Positions 8,261 to 15,080 of a stretch of DNA of 20,068 bases are shown piece after piece (within the stretch, counting starts at the first letter, position 1; the number at the start of each line of letters is the position of its first letter). The DNA is from JAYVYM01 sp046593925. Lineage in GTDB: Bacteria > Actinomycetota > Actinomycetes > Mycobacteriales > SCTD01. The notes beneath the pieces were generated by a model. The model did not search any database and had not been told where the DNA came from. It saw only the letters and a list, made by a program, of their open reading frames with translations. The DNA is taken from NCBI GenBank assembly GCA_046593925.1, contig JBKJQN010000044.1, positions 1 to 20,068 of the forward strand, given 5' to 3'. The translations under genes and the position numbers were made by a program.

Positions 8261-8290
8261 GGGACGGTCCCGGTGACGTACGGCCGTCAC
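8261..8290 (+). promoter_or_regulatory. Two inverted repeats before the Acg-like gene (candidate operators)
   Basis: The 142-base gap before the Acg-like gene holds two adjacent inverted repeats. The first is GGGAC/GTCCC with a one-base spacer (8261-8271). The second is GTGACG/CGTCAC with a six-base spacer (8273-8290), a perfect six-base arm. Together they end 20 bases before the ATG. The first resembles a DosR/DevR box, which uses the same half-sites, but its spacer is three bases too short. The second has the geometry of a dimeric regulator site. No clear -10 is visible, so operator function is inference. Confidence 0.4.
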
Positions 8291-8310
8291 ATCACGTGAG
8301 GCCAGCACGC

Positions 8311-9366
8311 ATGAGCGCACCGGACGGCACCACCCCGCTTGCTGCCCCCCGGGCGACGCTGCCACGCTCCGTCAGCAGTGACGTGCATCGTCAGATCGTG
8401 CTGGCGGCGACCCACGCACCGAGCGTGCACAACACCCAGCCCTGGCGATTCGCGTCCTATGCCGAGGGGCTGGACCTGTTTGCCGACCAGGCCCGCCAGC
8501 TGCCCGTCCTGGACCCCCGCGGACGCCAGCTGCAGCTGTCCTGTGGCGCCGCGCTGCTGCACGCGCAGGTCGCTGCCCGGGCGCTCGGGCTGACCGCCGA
8601 CCCACAGCTGTTGCCGGACCCCGACGATCCCAGCCACCTCGCCCGGCTGCGCCTGCACCCAGGGCCGGCCGCGAGCGCCCAGGAGCTGGCGCTGGCCGAC
8701 GCCATCGAGCTGCGGCACACCTTCCGGGACCGGTTCGACCCCCGGCGGTTGCCCGCCACACTGCTGGAACGGCTTCGGCTCAGCGCGGAGTCCCAGGGGG
8801 CCTATCTGCGTGCGTTGAACGACCAGGACGACCTGCTGGCACTGCAGAGCTTCCTGTCCCGGGCAGACAGCACCGAGCGGGCCGACCCGGCGTACCTCGA
8901 GGAGCTGGCCGCCTGGGTCCACACCGACCCGGCCGACGACGGCATCCCCCGGTCAGCCCTGCCGGTCGACGCCGAGCGAGGGTCCTCGCTGCGGCTGCGG
9001 GACTTCGCCCCCGCCGGAGTCGACTCCGGTGCGACCGACCCGCGGATCGGACCGCCCGTCGCCGAGCGCCCGGACGTCGTCGTGATCATCTCGGATGACG
9101 ACACACCGACGTCCTGGCTGCAGGCGGGACAGGCGCTCGGCGCCGTCCTGCTCCAGGCTGCGCAGGAGGGAGTGCTGGCGCAGCCCCTCGGCCAGGCCAC
9201 CGACCTGTCCGGATCTCGTCAGCGACTCGGGGCCGCGCTCGGCCTGGTGGGCATCCCGCAGCTGGCGCTGCGCCTGGGCTACGCCACCGGCACCGCAGCC
9301 ACGCCTCGCCGCGACGTGGCCGATGTGCTCACCGGCCAGGACCTGGACGGCGTCGGCCCGCCATGA
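8311..9366 (+). CDS. Acg-family FMN-binding nitroreductase-fold protein
   Basis: The 351-residue protein resembles mycobacterial Acg (Rv2032) and its relatives Rv3127 and Rv3131. It shows the family hallmark APSVHNTQPWRF at 36-47, an LRHTFRDRF segment like LRRTDRLPF of Acg, a DDGIPRSAL segment, and a C-terminus RLGYATGTAATPRRDVADVL that matches the end of Acg. The family is two fused nitroreductase-like halves. Structural work on Acg suggested that it holds FMN under a lid and may store flavin rather than reduce nitro compounds. Mycobacterial members belong to the DosR hypoxia/dormancy regulon. I chose ATG 8311; GTG 8296 is in frame but adds only five residues. The gene lies between rpe and the FMN-controlled riboflavin operon, an apt place for a flavin binder. 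Confidence 0.82.
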   Translation: MSAPDGTTPLAAPRATLPRSVSSDVHRQIVLAATHAPSVHNTQPWRFASYAEGLDLFADQARQLPVLDPRGRQLQLSCGAALLHAQVAARALGLTADPQLLPDPDDPSHLARLRLHPGPAASAQELALADAIELRHTFRDRFDPRRLPATLLERLRLSAESQGAYLRALNDQDDLLALQSFLSRADSTERADPAYLEELAAWVHTDPADDGIPRSALPVDAERGSSLRLRDFAPAGVDSGATDPRIGPPVAERPDVVVIISDDDTPTSWLQAGQALGAVLLQAAQEGVLAQPLGQATDLSGSRQRLGAALGLVGIPQLALRLGYATGTAATPRRDVADVLTGQDLDGVGPP

Positions 9367-9472
9367 CCGACACCACTCGCGGATAGCGCGTCAACAGCCA
9401 GCCACCGCCCGGACAGGCGCGACGGGGTCGGCACTCGGCTGCGCGCGGTCACGTCCCCTTCAGGAGGTCACT

Positions 9473-9610
9473 GTGGGAGGGCCGAAAAGTGAGCTGGCGA
9501 AGGGGAAGCGAGCTGGCAAAGGGGAAGCGGTGACGGGGGCCGGGGCCAACGACCGTGGTGAACGGCACAGCGGGGCCAGATTGCCGCTCCCACAACGCAT
9601 GCCAGACTGA
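9473..9610 (+). CDS. Doubtful 45-codon ORF, basic N-terminus, unknown function
   Basis: A GTG at 9473 follows a textbook ribosome site (AGGAGG at 9462-9467) by five bases and opens a 45-codon frame starting VGGPKSELAKGKRAGKGEA. I do not recognise the product. In favour: the strong ribosome site and a Lys/Arg/Gly-rich N-terminus. Against: third codon positions are much less GC-rich than in the neighbours, the start of the frame is made from a 19-bp tandem repeat, and its end overlaps the presumed promoter of the rib operon. The stop lies 12 bases before the FMN aptamer. It could be a small protein, a leader peptide or chance. Confidence 0.3.
   Translation: MGGPKSELAKGKRAGKGEAVTGAGANDRGERHSGARLPLPQRMPD
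9492..9529 (+). repeat. 19-bp tandem direct repeat, two copies
   Basis: Copies at 9492-9510 and 9511-9529 are directly adjacent and differ at one base (g or a at the eighth position). The unit is AGCTGGC, then g or a, then AAGGGGAAGCG. It is purine-rich on the + strand and stands out from its surroundings. As 19 is not a multiple of three, the two copies are read in different frames in the overlapping small ORF. It may be a local duplication or a paired binding site. Confidence 0.85.
9581..9608 (+). promoter_or_regulatory. Probable promoter of the rib operon
   Basis: TTGCCG at 9581-9586 and CAGACT at 9603-9608 are 16 bases apart. They resemble the TTGACA and TANNNT elements of the housekeeping sigma factor; the -10 differs by one base from the TAGACT before def. 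Transcription would start near 9615, just before the first strand of the FMN aptamer at 9623, which is where a riboswitch promoter should sit. This is a sequence match only. Confidence 0.5.
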
Positions 9611-9622
9611 CGGCACAAGTCA

Positions 9623-9752
9623 CGCGTGCACCGGGATCCCGTGGAAGTCGGGGCCGGCGGTGACAGTCCGCGACCCGCCGGCAGCCAGTCGGCGGTGGAC
9701 CCGGTGGGACTCCGGGACCGACGGTGAGAGTCCGGAGGAGAGGTTGCGCGCG
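9623..9752 (+). ncRNA. FMN riboswitch (RFN element)
   Basis: The aptamer is closed by P1, pairing 9623-9630 (CGCGTGCA) with 9745-9752 (TGCGCGCG), eight pairs including one G-U. Inside are the conserved RFN segments: GGCGGTGACAGTCCGCGACCC near 9657-9677, the P6 region with GACCCGGTG and CTCCGGGACCGACGGTGAGAGTCCGGA, and a variable arm between them (CCGCCGGCAGCCAGTCGGCGG). FMN binding would repress the downstream riboflavin genes. It lies 60 bases before the ribD start. I am confident of the family; the fold was paired by eye. Confidence 0.93.
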
Positions 9753-9812
9753 GGGTGGGCGACCTGGCCTGCCTCCTCCCGGTGCGCCCGTGCGGCGACA
9801 GTGGAGGTGGGC
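9753..9812 (+). promoter_or_regulatory. Expression platform: anti-ribosome-site segment and ribD ribosome site
   Basis: The ribD ribosome site GGAGG (9803-9807) lies five bases before GTG 9813. A pyrimidine run CCTCCTCCC at 9772-9780 can pair with it (CCTCC 9772-9776). The same run can instead pair over seven bases (CTCCTCC 9773-9779) with GGAGGAG at 9734-9740, inside the 3' part of the aptamer. When FMN holds the aptamer closed, the run would be free to block the ribosome site; without FMN it would be tied up and ribD translated. No U-tract is present, so control of translation fits better than termination. Confidence 0.6.
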
Positions 9813-10838
9813 GTGGACGACCAGACCGCGGTGCGCCTCGCGCTCGCCGCCAGCGTCGCGGTCCTGGGGTCGACCAGCCCCAACCCGCCGGTGGGCGCCG
9901 TCGTGCTGGATCCCCGAGGCGCCCTGGTCGGTACCGGTGCGACCCAGCCGCCAGGCGGCCCGCACGCCGAGGTGCAGGCGCTCGCCGCCGCCGGGAACCG
10001 GGCCCGCAACGGCACCGTCGCCGTGACCCTCGAGCCCTGCCGGCACACCGGCCGTACGCCACCCTGCACCGACGCTCTGCTCGCTGCGGGCGTGCAGCGG
10101 GTCGTGATCGCCTGTCCTGACCCGACCGCCCTGGCCGGTGGGGGAGCGGACGTGCTGCGCGCCGCCGGCATCGAGGTCGTCACCGGGGTCCTGCAGGACG
10201 AGGTAGCCCTCGGTCCGCTGGAGGCGTGGCTCACCGCACAGCGCACCGGCCGCCCGCACGTCACCTGGAAGTACGCCGCCACGCTCGACGGCCGCTCGGC
10301 AGCCGCGGACGGCACCAGCCGGTGGATCACCGGGCCGGCCGCACGGGCCGACGTGCACCGGCTGCGCGGCGAGGCCGACGCCGTGCTGGTCGGCGTCGGC
10401 AGCGTGCTGGCCGACGACCCGCAACTCACGGTGCGCCCGGCAGGCGACACGCCCGGGCACGGGCCCCGGCCTGGCCGACAGCCGCTGCGCGTCGTACTCG
10501 ACCGCTCGGGTCGTACGCCGATAACCGCCCGCGTGCACCCCGCGCTGGTCCTGGACGACCCCCCGGCGCAGGCCCTCGCGCGGCTCGCCGAGCGTCAGGT
10601 CGTCGCCGTTCTGCTCGAAGGCGGCCCGACGCTGGCCGGGGCGTTCCTGCGCGCCGGGCTGATCGACCGGGTCGTCGGCTACGTCGCGCCCGCCCTGCTC
10701 GGCGCCGGTCCGGCGGCCCTGACCGGTGCCGGGGTGGGAACGATCACCGACGCGGTCCGGTTGCGACTCGATGACGTGACCCGGTTCGGCGACGATGTAC
10801 GACTCACGCTGCGACCACACCCGAAGGGAAGTGCCTAG
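9813..10838 (+). CDS. ribD: Bifunctional riboflavin biosynthesis deaminase/reductase
   Basis: RibD deaminates the pyrimidine made from GTP by GTP cyclohydrolase II and then reduces the ribosyl side chain with NADPH. The deaminase domain (about 1-140) has the zinc motif HAE at 51-53 and PCRHTGRTPPC at 75-85, with Cys76 and Cys85. The reductase domain begins near 149 (HVTWKYAATLDGR) and includes the ILLEGGPT-like segment LLEGGPTLAGAFL. The 341-residue length is normal. I chose GTG 9813, which has GGAGG five bases upstream; GTG 9801 is in frame but lies before that site. The stop is followed directly by the ribE ATG. Confidence 0.95.
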   Translation: MDDQTAVRLALAASVAVLGSTSPNPPVGAVVLDPRGALVGTGATQPPGGPHAEVQALAAAGNRARNGTVAVTLEPCRHTGRTPPCTDALLAAGVQRVVIACPDPTALAGGGADVLRAAGIEVVTGVLQDEVALGPLEAWLTAQRTGRPHVTWKYAATLDGRSAAADGTSRWITGPAARADVHRLRGEADAVLVGVGSVLADDPQLTVRPAGDTPGHGPRPGRQPLRVVLDRSGRTPITARVHPALVLDDPPAQALARLAERQVVAVLLEGGPTLAGAFLRAGLIDRVVGYVAPALLGAGPAALTGAGVGTITDAVRLRLDDVTRFGDDVRLTLRPHPKGSA

Positions 10839-11468
10839 ATGTTCACCGGCATCGTCGAGGAGCTCGGCGAGGTGATTGCCTGGGAGGACCTGTCGGACGC
10901 CGCACGCATCACCGTCGCCGGCCCGACCGTCACCTCTGACGCCGGCCACGGCGACTCGATCGCCGTCAACGGCGTGTGCCTGACGGTGGTGGAGCGCACC
11001 GATGGGGTGTTCACCGCCGATGTCATGCGCGAGACGCTGGAGCGCTCCTCGCTCGGCGCGCTCGGCGTCGGCAGCGCCGTCAACCTCGAACGCGCCGTAC
11101 GCCTTCAGGACCGGCTCGGAGGCCACGTCGTCCTCGGCCATGTCGACGGCACCGGCACCGTGCTCGACAAGCGCCCCGACGAGCACTGGACCGTTGTCCG
11201 CGTCAGCCTGCCGGCCGGGCTCGACCGGTATGTCGTGGAGAAGGGCTCGATCACGGTCGACGGCATCTCACTGACGGTGGCCGCGGTCGAGGCCGGCTGG
11301 TTCGAGGTGAGCCTCATCCCGACGACGCTGGCCCTGACCACGATGGGTTCCAAGGGGCCCGGCGACCCGGTCAACCTCGAGGTCGACGTCATCGCCAAGC
11401 ATCTCGAGAAACTCCTGCTGGCGGGCGTAGTCCCGGGCAGCAACGCCCGTACGGAGGACGCGTCGTGA
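10839..11468 (+). CDS. ribE: Riboflavin synthase alpha subunit
   Basis: It catalyses the last step, dismutation of two 6,7-dimethyl-8-ribityllumazine molecules to riboflavin and a pyrimidine that is recycled. The 209-residue protein shows the internal duplication of the family: MFTGIVEELGEV at the start, VNGVCLTV at 43-50 in the first half and VDGISLTV at 140-147 in the second. It starts with ATG right after the ribD stop, with AAGGGAA upstream. Its TGA overlaps the ribBA GTG. Naming differs between species: E. coli calls this enzyme ribC, while ribE is the usual actinobacterial and Bacillus name. Confidence 0.95.
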   Translation: MFTGIVEELGEVIAWEDLSDAARITVAGPTVTSDAGHGDSIAVNGVCLTVVERTDGVFTADVMRETLERSSLGALGVGSAVNLERAVRLQDRLGGHVVLGHVDGTGTVLDKRPDEHWTVVRVSLPAGLDRYVVEKGSITVDGISLTVAAVEAGWFEVSLIPTTLALTTMGSKGPGDPVNLEVDVIAKHLEKLLLAGVVPGSNARTEDAS

Positions 11469-12751
11469 CACAGCAGGGCCTGTCGAGCATCGACGATGCG
11501 ATCAACGAGATCAAGGCCGGCCGGGCGGTGGTCGTCGTGGACGATGAGGACCGCGAGAACGAGGGCGACCTGATCTTCGCTGCCGAGCTCGCGACCCCGG
11601 AGCTGGTGGCGTTCATGGTCCGCTACACCTCGGGCTACGTCTGCGTGCCGCTCACCGAGTCCGACTGCGACCGGCTGGACCTGCCGCCGATGTTCCACAC
11701 CAACCAGGACAAGCGCGGGACGGCGTACACCGTGACCGTCGACGCCCGAGAGGGCGTCAGCACCGGCATCTCCGCGACCGACCGGGCCCGCACGATCCGG
11801 CTGCTTGCCGCAGCGGACTCCGCGCCGACCGAGTTCACCCGGCCCGGTCATGTCGTGCCGCTGCGGGCCCGCGAGGGCGGTGTGCTCCGCCGGACGGGGC
11901 ACACCGAGGCGGCCGTCGACCTGGCCCGGCTGGCCGGCCTGCGCCCGGCCGGCGTGCTGTGTGAGCTGGTGTCGCAGAAGGACGAGGGCGACATGGCGCG
12001 ACTGGAGGAGTGCACCGCATTCGCCGCCGAGCACGGCCTCGCGATTATCTCCATCGCGGACCTGGTCGCCTACCGGCGGCGCACCGAGAGCCAGGTGCAA
12101 CGGGTCGCTGAGGCCAGGATCCCCACGGAGCACGGCGAGTTCCGGGCGGTCGGCTACGACTCGCTGCTGGACGGCATCGAGCACATCGCCCTGGTCCGGG
12201 GTGAGATCGGGGACGGCGAGGATGTGCTGGTACGGGTGCACTCCGAGTGCCTGACCGGCGACGTGTTCGGCTCCCGGCGCTGCGACTGCGGCCCGCAGCT
12301 GTCCGCTGCCCTGGCAGCCGTCGCCGAGGCCGGCCGCGGGGTGGTGCTGTACGTCCGCGGACACGAGGGCCGGGGTATCGGCCTGATGCACAAGCTGCAG
12401 GCCTACCAGCTGCAGGACACCGGGTCCGACACCGTCGACGCCAACCTCGAGCTCGGGCTACCTGCCGATGCCCGCGACTACGGCACCGGCGCGCAGATCC
12501 TCGGTGACCTCGGGGTCCGCAGCATGCGGCTGCTCAGCAACAACCCGAACAAGCGCGACGGCCTCGAGGGCTTCGGCCTGGAGATCATCGGGCGGGTACC
12601 GCTACCGACGCTCGCGACGCCGGAGAACCTGCGTTACCTCAAGACCAAGCGCGACCGGATGGGCCACGACCTGCCCGGCCTGGCCGCCTTCGAGGACGAG
12701 CAGACGGAGGCGGCGGCCGACAGTCTGCCGCTGGAGTCCGGGGATTCGTGA
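11465..12751 (+). CDS. ribBA: Bifunctional 3,4-dihydroxy-2-butanone-4-phosphate synthase / GTP cyclohydrolase II
   Basis: This fusion enzyme starts both branches of riboflavin synthesis: it makes the four-carbon unit from ribulose 5-phosphate and opens GTP to the pyrimidine. The butanone domain (about 1-205) has DDEDRENEGD at 26-35 and RRTGHTEA near 142-149. The cyclohydrolase domain (about 210-405) has the zinc cysteines Cys262, Cys273 and Cys275 in VHSECLTGDVFGSRRCDCG, then RGHEGRGIGLMHKLQAYQLQD. The 428-residue length is normal. The GTG start overlaps the ribE stop (11465-11468) and has GGAGG at 11453-11457. Its stop overlaps ribH in the same way. Confidence 0.96.
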   Translation: MTQQGLSSIDDAINEIKAGRAVVVVDDEDRENEGDLIFAAELATPELVAFMVRYTSGYVCVPLTESDCDRLDLPPMFHTNQDKRGTAYTVTVDAREGVSTGISATDRARTIRLLAAADSAPTEFTRPGHVVPLRAREGGVLRRTGHTEAAVDLARLAGLRPAGVLCELVSQKDEGDMARLEECTAFAAEHGLAIISIADLVAYRRRTESQVQRVAEARIPTEHGEFRAVGYDSLLDGIEHIALVRGEIGDGEDVLVRVHSECLTGDVFGSRRCDCGPQLSAALAAVAEAGRGVVLYVRGHEGRGIGLMHKLQAYQLQDTGSDTVDANLELGLPADARDYGTGAQILGDLGVRSMRLLSNNPNKRDGLEGFGLEIIGRVPLPTLATPENLRYLKTKRDRMGHDLPGLAAFEDEQTEAAADSLPLESGDS

Positions 12752-13227
12752 GCGGCACGGGGGCGCCGGCGTTCTCGCTGGTCGACGGCAAGGGGCTGAG
12801 CCTGGCCATCGTCGCGACGCGATGGCACGAGCTGGTCACCGACGCGCTGCTGGCCTCCGCGCTGCGTACCGCGAAGGACTGCGGCATAGACGAGCCGATC
12901 GTGGTCCGGGTCAGCGGGGCGGTCGAGCTGCCCGTCGTCGCGCAGGCGCTGGCCGGCCACCACGACGCCGTCGTCGCGCTCGGCCTGGTGCTGCGCGGCG
13001 GCACCCCGCACTTCGCGTACGTCTGCGACGCAGTCACCGCCGGGCTCACCCGGGTGTCGCTGGACTGCCGGACCCCAGTCGGCAACGGTGTGCTGACCTG
13101 CGACACCGAGCAGCAGGCCCTGGACCGCGCCGGCCTGCCCGGCTCGTCCGAGGACAAGGGCCGCCAGGCGGTTCTCGCCGCCCTGGACACCGCCCGCACG
13201 CTGCGCGCCCTGCGTACCGGCGGCTAG
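12748..13227 (+). CDS. ribH: 6,7-Dimethyl-8-ribityllumazine synthase
   Basis: Lumazine synthase condenses the products of the two branches to give the substrate of riboflavin synthase; the family forms pentamers or 60-subunit shells. The 159-residue protein aligns closely with the mycobacterial enzyme: VVRVSGAVELPVVAQAL at 52-68, LRGGTPHFAYVCDAVTAGL at 82-100 with the catalytic His88, and GVLTCDTEQQALDRAGLPGS. Trp26 stands where many species have Phe in the substrate stack, as in Mycobacterium. The GTG start overlaps the ribBA stop as GTGA. It ends 36 bases before hisG. Confidence 0.96.
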   Translation: MSGTGAPAFSLVDGKGLSLAIVATRWHELVTDALLASALRTAKDCGIDEPIVVRVSGAVELPVVAQALAGHHDAVVALGLVLRGGTPHFAYVCDAVTAGLTRVSLDCRTPVGNGVLTCDTEQQALDRAGLPGSSEDKGRQAVLAALDTARTLRALRTGG

Positions 13228-13263
13228 CACCGCCGACCACCCCACCGACCCCGAAGGACACCC

Positions 13264-14139
13264 GTGCTCGCCGTCGTCCTGCCCAAGGGCAGCCTGGAGA
13301 AGCAGGTCCTCGACCTGTTCGGCGCCGCCGACCTGACCGTCGTGCGCGGCTCCGACCGCGACTACCACGCCCGGATCGACGACCCGCGCATCGACAAGGT
13401 GCGCTTCCTGCGCCCCCAGGAGATCCCGACCTACGTCGAGCAGGGGATCTTCGACCTTGGGATCAGCGGCCGCGACTGGATCACTGAGACCGGAGCCGAC
13501 GTCGTCAGCCTGGGTGAGATCGGCGGCGGCCGGGCCGGCGAGGCGGTCGTCAGCGTCGTCCTCGCGGTGCCACGGGAGTCGCCGTGGGCCTGCGCCGCCG
13601 ACCTGCCCGACGGGGTGCGGATCTCGACCGAGATGCCGGAGACGACCCGCCGCTACCTCGAGGAGCACGGCGTCAAGGCCAAGGTGTTCACCAGCCACGG
13701 CGCCACCGAGGCCAAGATCCCGGACATCGTCGACGCGATCGTCGACCTCACCGAGACCGGCTCGTCGCTGCGCAAGGCCGGGCTCAAGGTCATCGCGACG
13801 TTGCTGACCAGCCGTACCGAGTTGATCGCCAACCGCGAGGCGCACGACGACCCGGCCAAGCGCGCCGCCATGGAGGACATCATCCTGCTGCTGCAGGGCG
13901 CCCTGCGGGCCAAGGGCCACGTGCTGCTCAAGCTCAACGTCGACCTCGAACGCTTCGAGGCCGTGCTCGCGGTGCTCCCGGCGATGAGCTCGCCGACCGT
14001 GATGAGCCTGGCGAGCGGCGACGCTCGGGCGCTCGAGACCGTCGTGCCCAAGCGCGGCGTCAACGAGCTCATCCCGGCCCTGCGGGCGGCCGGCGCGCGC
14101 GACATCCTCGAGCTGCCGATCTCCAAGATCGTCGAGTAG
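13264..14139 (+). CDS. hisG: ATP phosphoribosyltransferase, long form
   Basis: HisG carries out the first step of histidine synthesis, joining ATP and PRPP. The 291-residue length shows the long form with a C-terminal ACT-like domain (about 210-291) that senses histidine, so no HisZ partner is needed. The catalytic part shows LAVVLPKGSLEKQ at the start, DLGISGRDWI at 64-73 and the PRPP loop DAIVDLTETGSSLRKAGL at about 157-174. GAAGGA lies seven bases before the GTG start. The companion gene hisE, often next to hisG in actinobacteria, is not between ribH and hisG here. The following gene starts within the hisG stop (TAGTG). Confidence 0.96.
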   Translation: MLAVVLPKGSLEKQVLDLFGAADLTVVRGSDRDYHARIDDPRIDKVRFLRPQEIPTYVEQGIFDLGISGRDWITETGADVVSLGEIGGGRAGEAVVSVVLAVPRESPWACAADLPDGVRISTEMPETTRRYLEEHGVKAKVFTSHGATEAKIPDIVDAIVDLTETGSSLRKAGLKVIATLLTSRTELIANREAHDDPAKRAAMEDIILLLQGALRAKGHVLLKLNVDLERFEAVLAVLPAMSSPTVMSLASGDARALETVVPKRGVNELIPALRAAGARDILELPISKIVE

Positions 14140-15080
14140 TGGCGGCGCCGGTCCTCGAGCGGTCCGCCGACACCACCCAGCGGGTCGCCCTCGGTGCGGC
14201 CGTCGGCTCCGGCGCGCTGGTCGCCGTGCAGCAGCGCCTCAACGGCGAGCTCAAAGGAATTCTGGGCGACGCCCTGCTCACCGCCGCTGTGTCGTTCGGA
14301 ACCGGCCTGCTGTGCATCGCCGCGTACGTGCTGCTGCGTCCGCAGACCCGCCGCGCTGTCGGCCGGATACGGACAACGTCGTGGTGGGAGCGCTTTGCCG
14401 GCCTCGGGGGCGCCACCCTGGTCGCGGTCGGGGCGGCCGCCGCGCCCCGGCTCGGCGTGGCGCTGCTCACCGTCGGGCTGGTCGCCGGCCAGACCGGGGG
14501 AGGGGTAGTCGTCGACCGCCTCGGCATTGGCCCTGGCGGGCAGCGGTCGCTGACCGGCCCACGGCTCACCGGAGCGTTGCTGTGCCTGCTGGCAGTCGCC
14601 GTCAGTGTGCTCGGCCGGGGCACGAAGGACCTGGCCCCGGTGCTGCTCGGCCTGGTCGTGCTGGCTGGGTTCTTGACCGCCCTGCAGCAGGCTCTCAACG
14701 GGCGGGTCCGTACCGCGACCGGCGACGCCGGGGTGGCGACCTTGCTCAACTTCGTCGTCGGCACGGCCGCCCTGCTGCTCGGCCTGGGGCTGCGGGCGGC
14801 GCTGCACGGCGTCGACGTCGGGCCCTGGCCCGGCCTCGACCATGCCTACCTCTACCTGGGCGGCCCGATGGGCGTCGCCTTCGTCGCGGTCGCCGCCGCG
14901 ATAGTGCGCACCCTCGGGGTCCTGCGGCTCGGCCTGGCGGTGATTGCCGGGCAGCTGGTCGGCGCAGTGCTGCTCGACGCCGTCGTACCGGCCGCTGGAG
15001 CCGGCCTGTCGGCGTTCACGGTCGTCGGCGCTGCGCTCACCCTGCTGGCCGTCGCCGTCAGTGGTCGGCAGCCCCGGTGA
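14139..15080 (+). CDS. DMT-family membrane protein with duplicated YdcZ (DUF606) domain
   Basis: The 313-residue protein is very hydrophobic, with about ten possible membrane segments. It contains two copies of a YdcZ-like unit: VAVQQRLNGELKGILGDALLTAAVSFGTGLL near 28-58 and LTALQQALNGRVRTATGDAGVATLLNFVVGT near 179-209. The repeated QQxLNG and F-GT motifs are the basis for the call. Members of this branch of the drug/metabolite transporter superfamily are mostly uncharacterised and the substrate cannot be told here. The GTG start shares one base with the hisG stop, so coupling to hisG is likely. The stop overlaps the next gene (GTGA, 15077-15080). Confidence 0.82.
   Translation: MAAPVLERSADTTQRVALGAAVGSGALVAVQQRLNGELKGILGDALLTAAVSFGTGLLCIAAYVLLRPQTRRAVGRIRTTSWWERFAGLGGATLVAVGAAAAPRLGVALLTVGLVAGQTGGGVVVDRLGIGPGGQRSLTGPRLTGALLCLLAVAVSVLGRGTKDLAPVLLGLVVLAGFLTALQQALNGRVRTATGDAGVATLLNFVVGTAALLLGLGLRAALHGVDVGPWPGLDHAYLYLGGPMGVAFVAVAAAIVRTLGVLRLGLAVIAGQLVGAVLLDAVVPAAGAGLSAFTVVGAALTLLAVAVSGRQPR

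Noticed and set aside
8261..8271. DosR box upstream of the Acg-like gene
   Set aside because: The half-sites are right but the spacer is one base instead of four, so I do not call it a DosR box, only a candidate operator.
9468..11186. 572-codon open frame on the - strand over the riboswitch, ribD and ribE
   Set aside because: Mirror of the coding strand in a GC-rich genome; it crosses the FMN aptamer and shows no recognisable domain.
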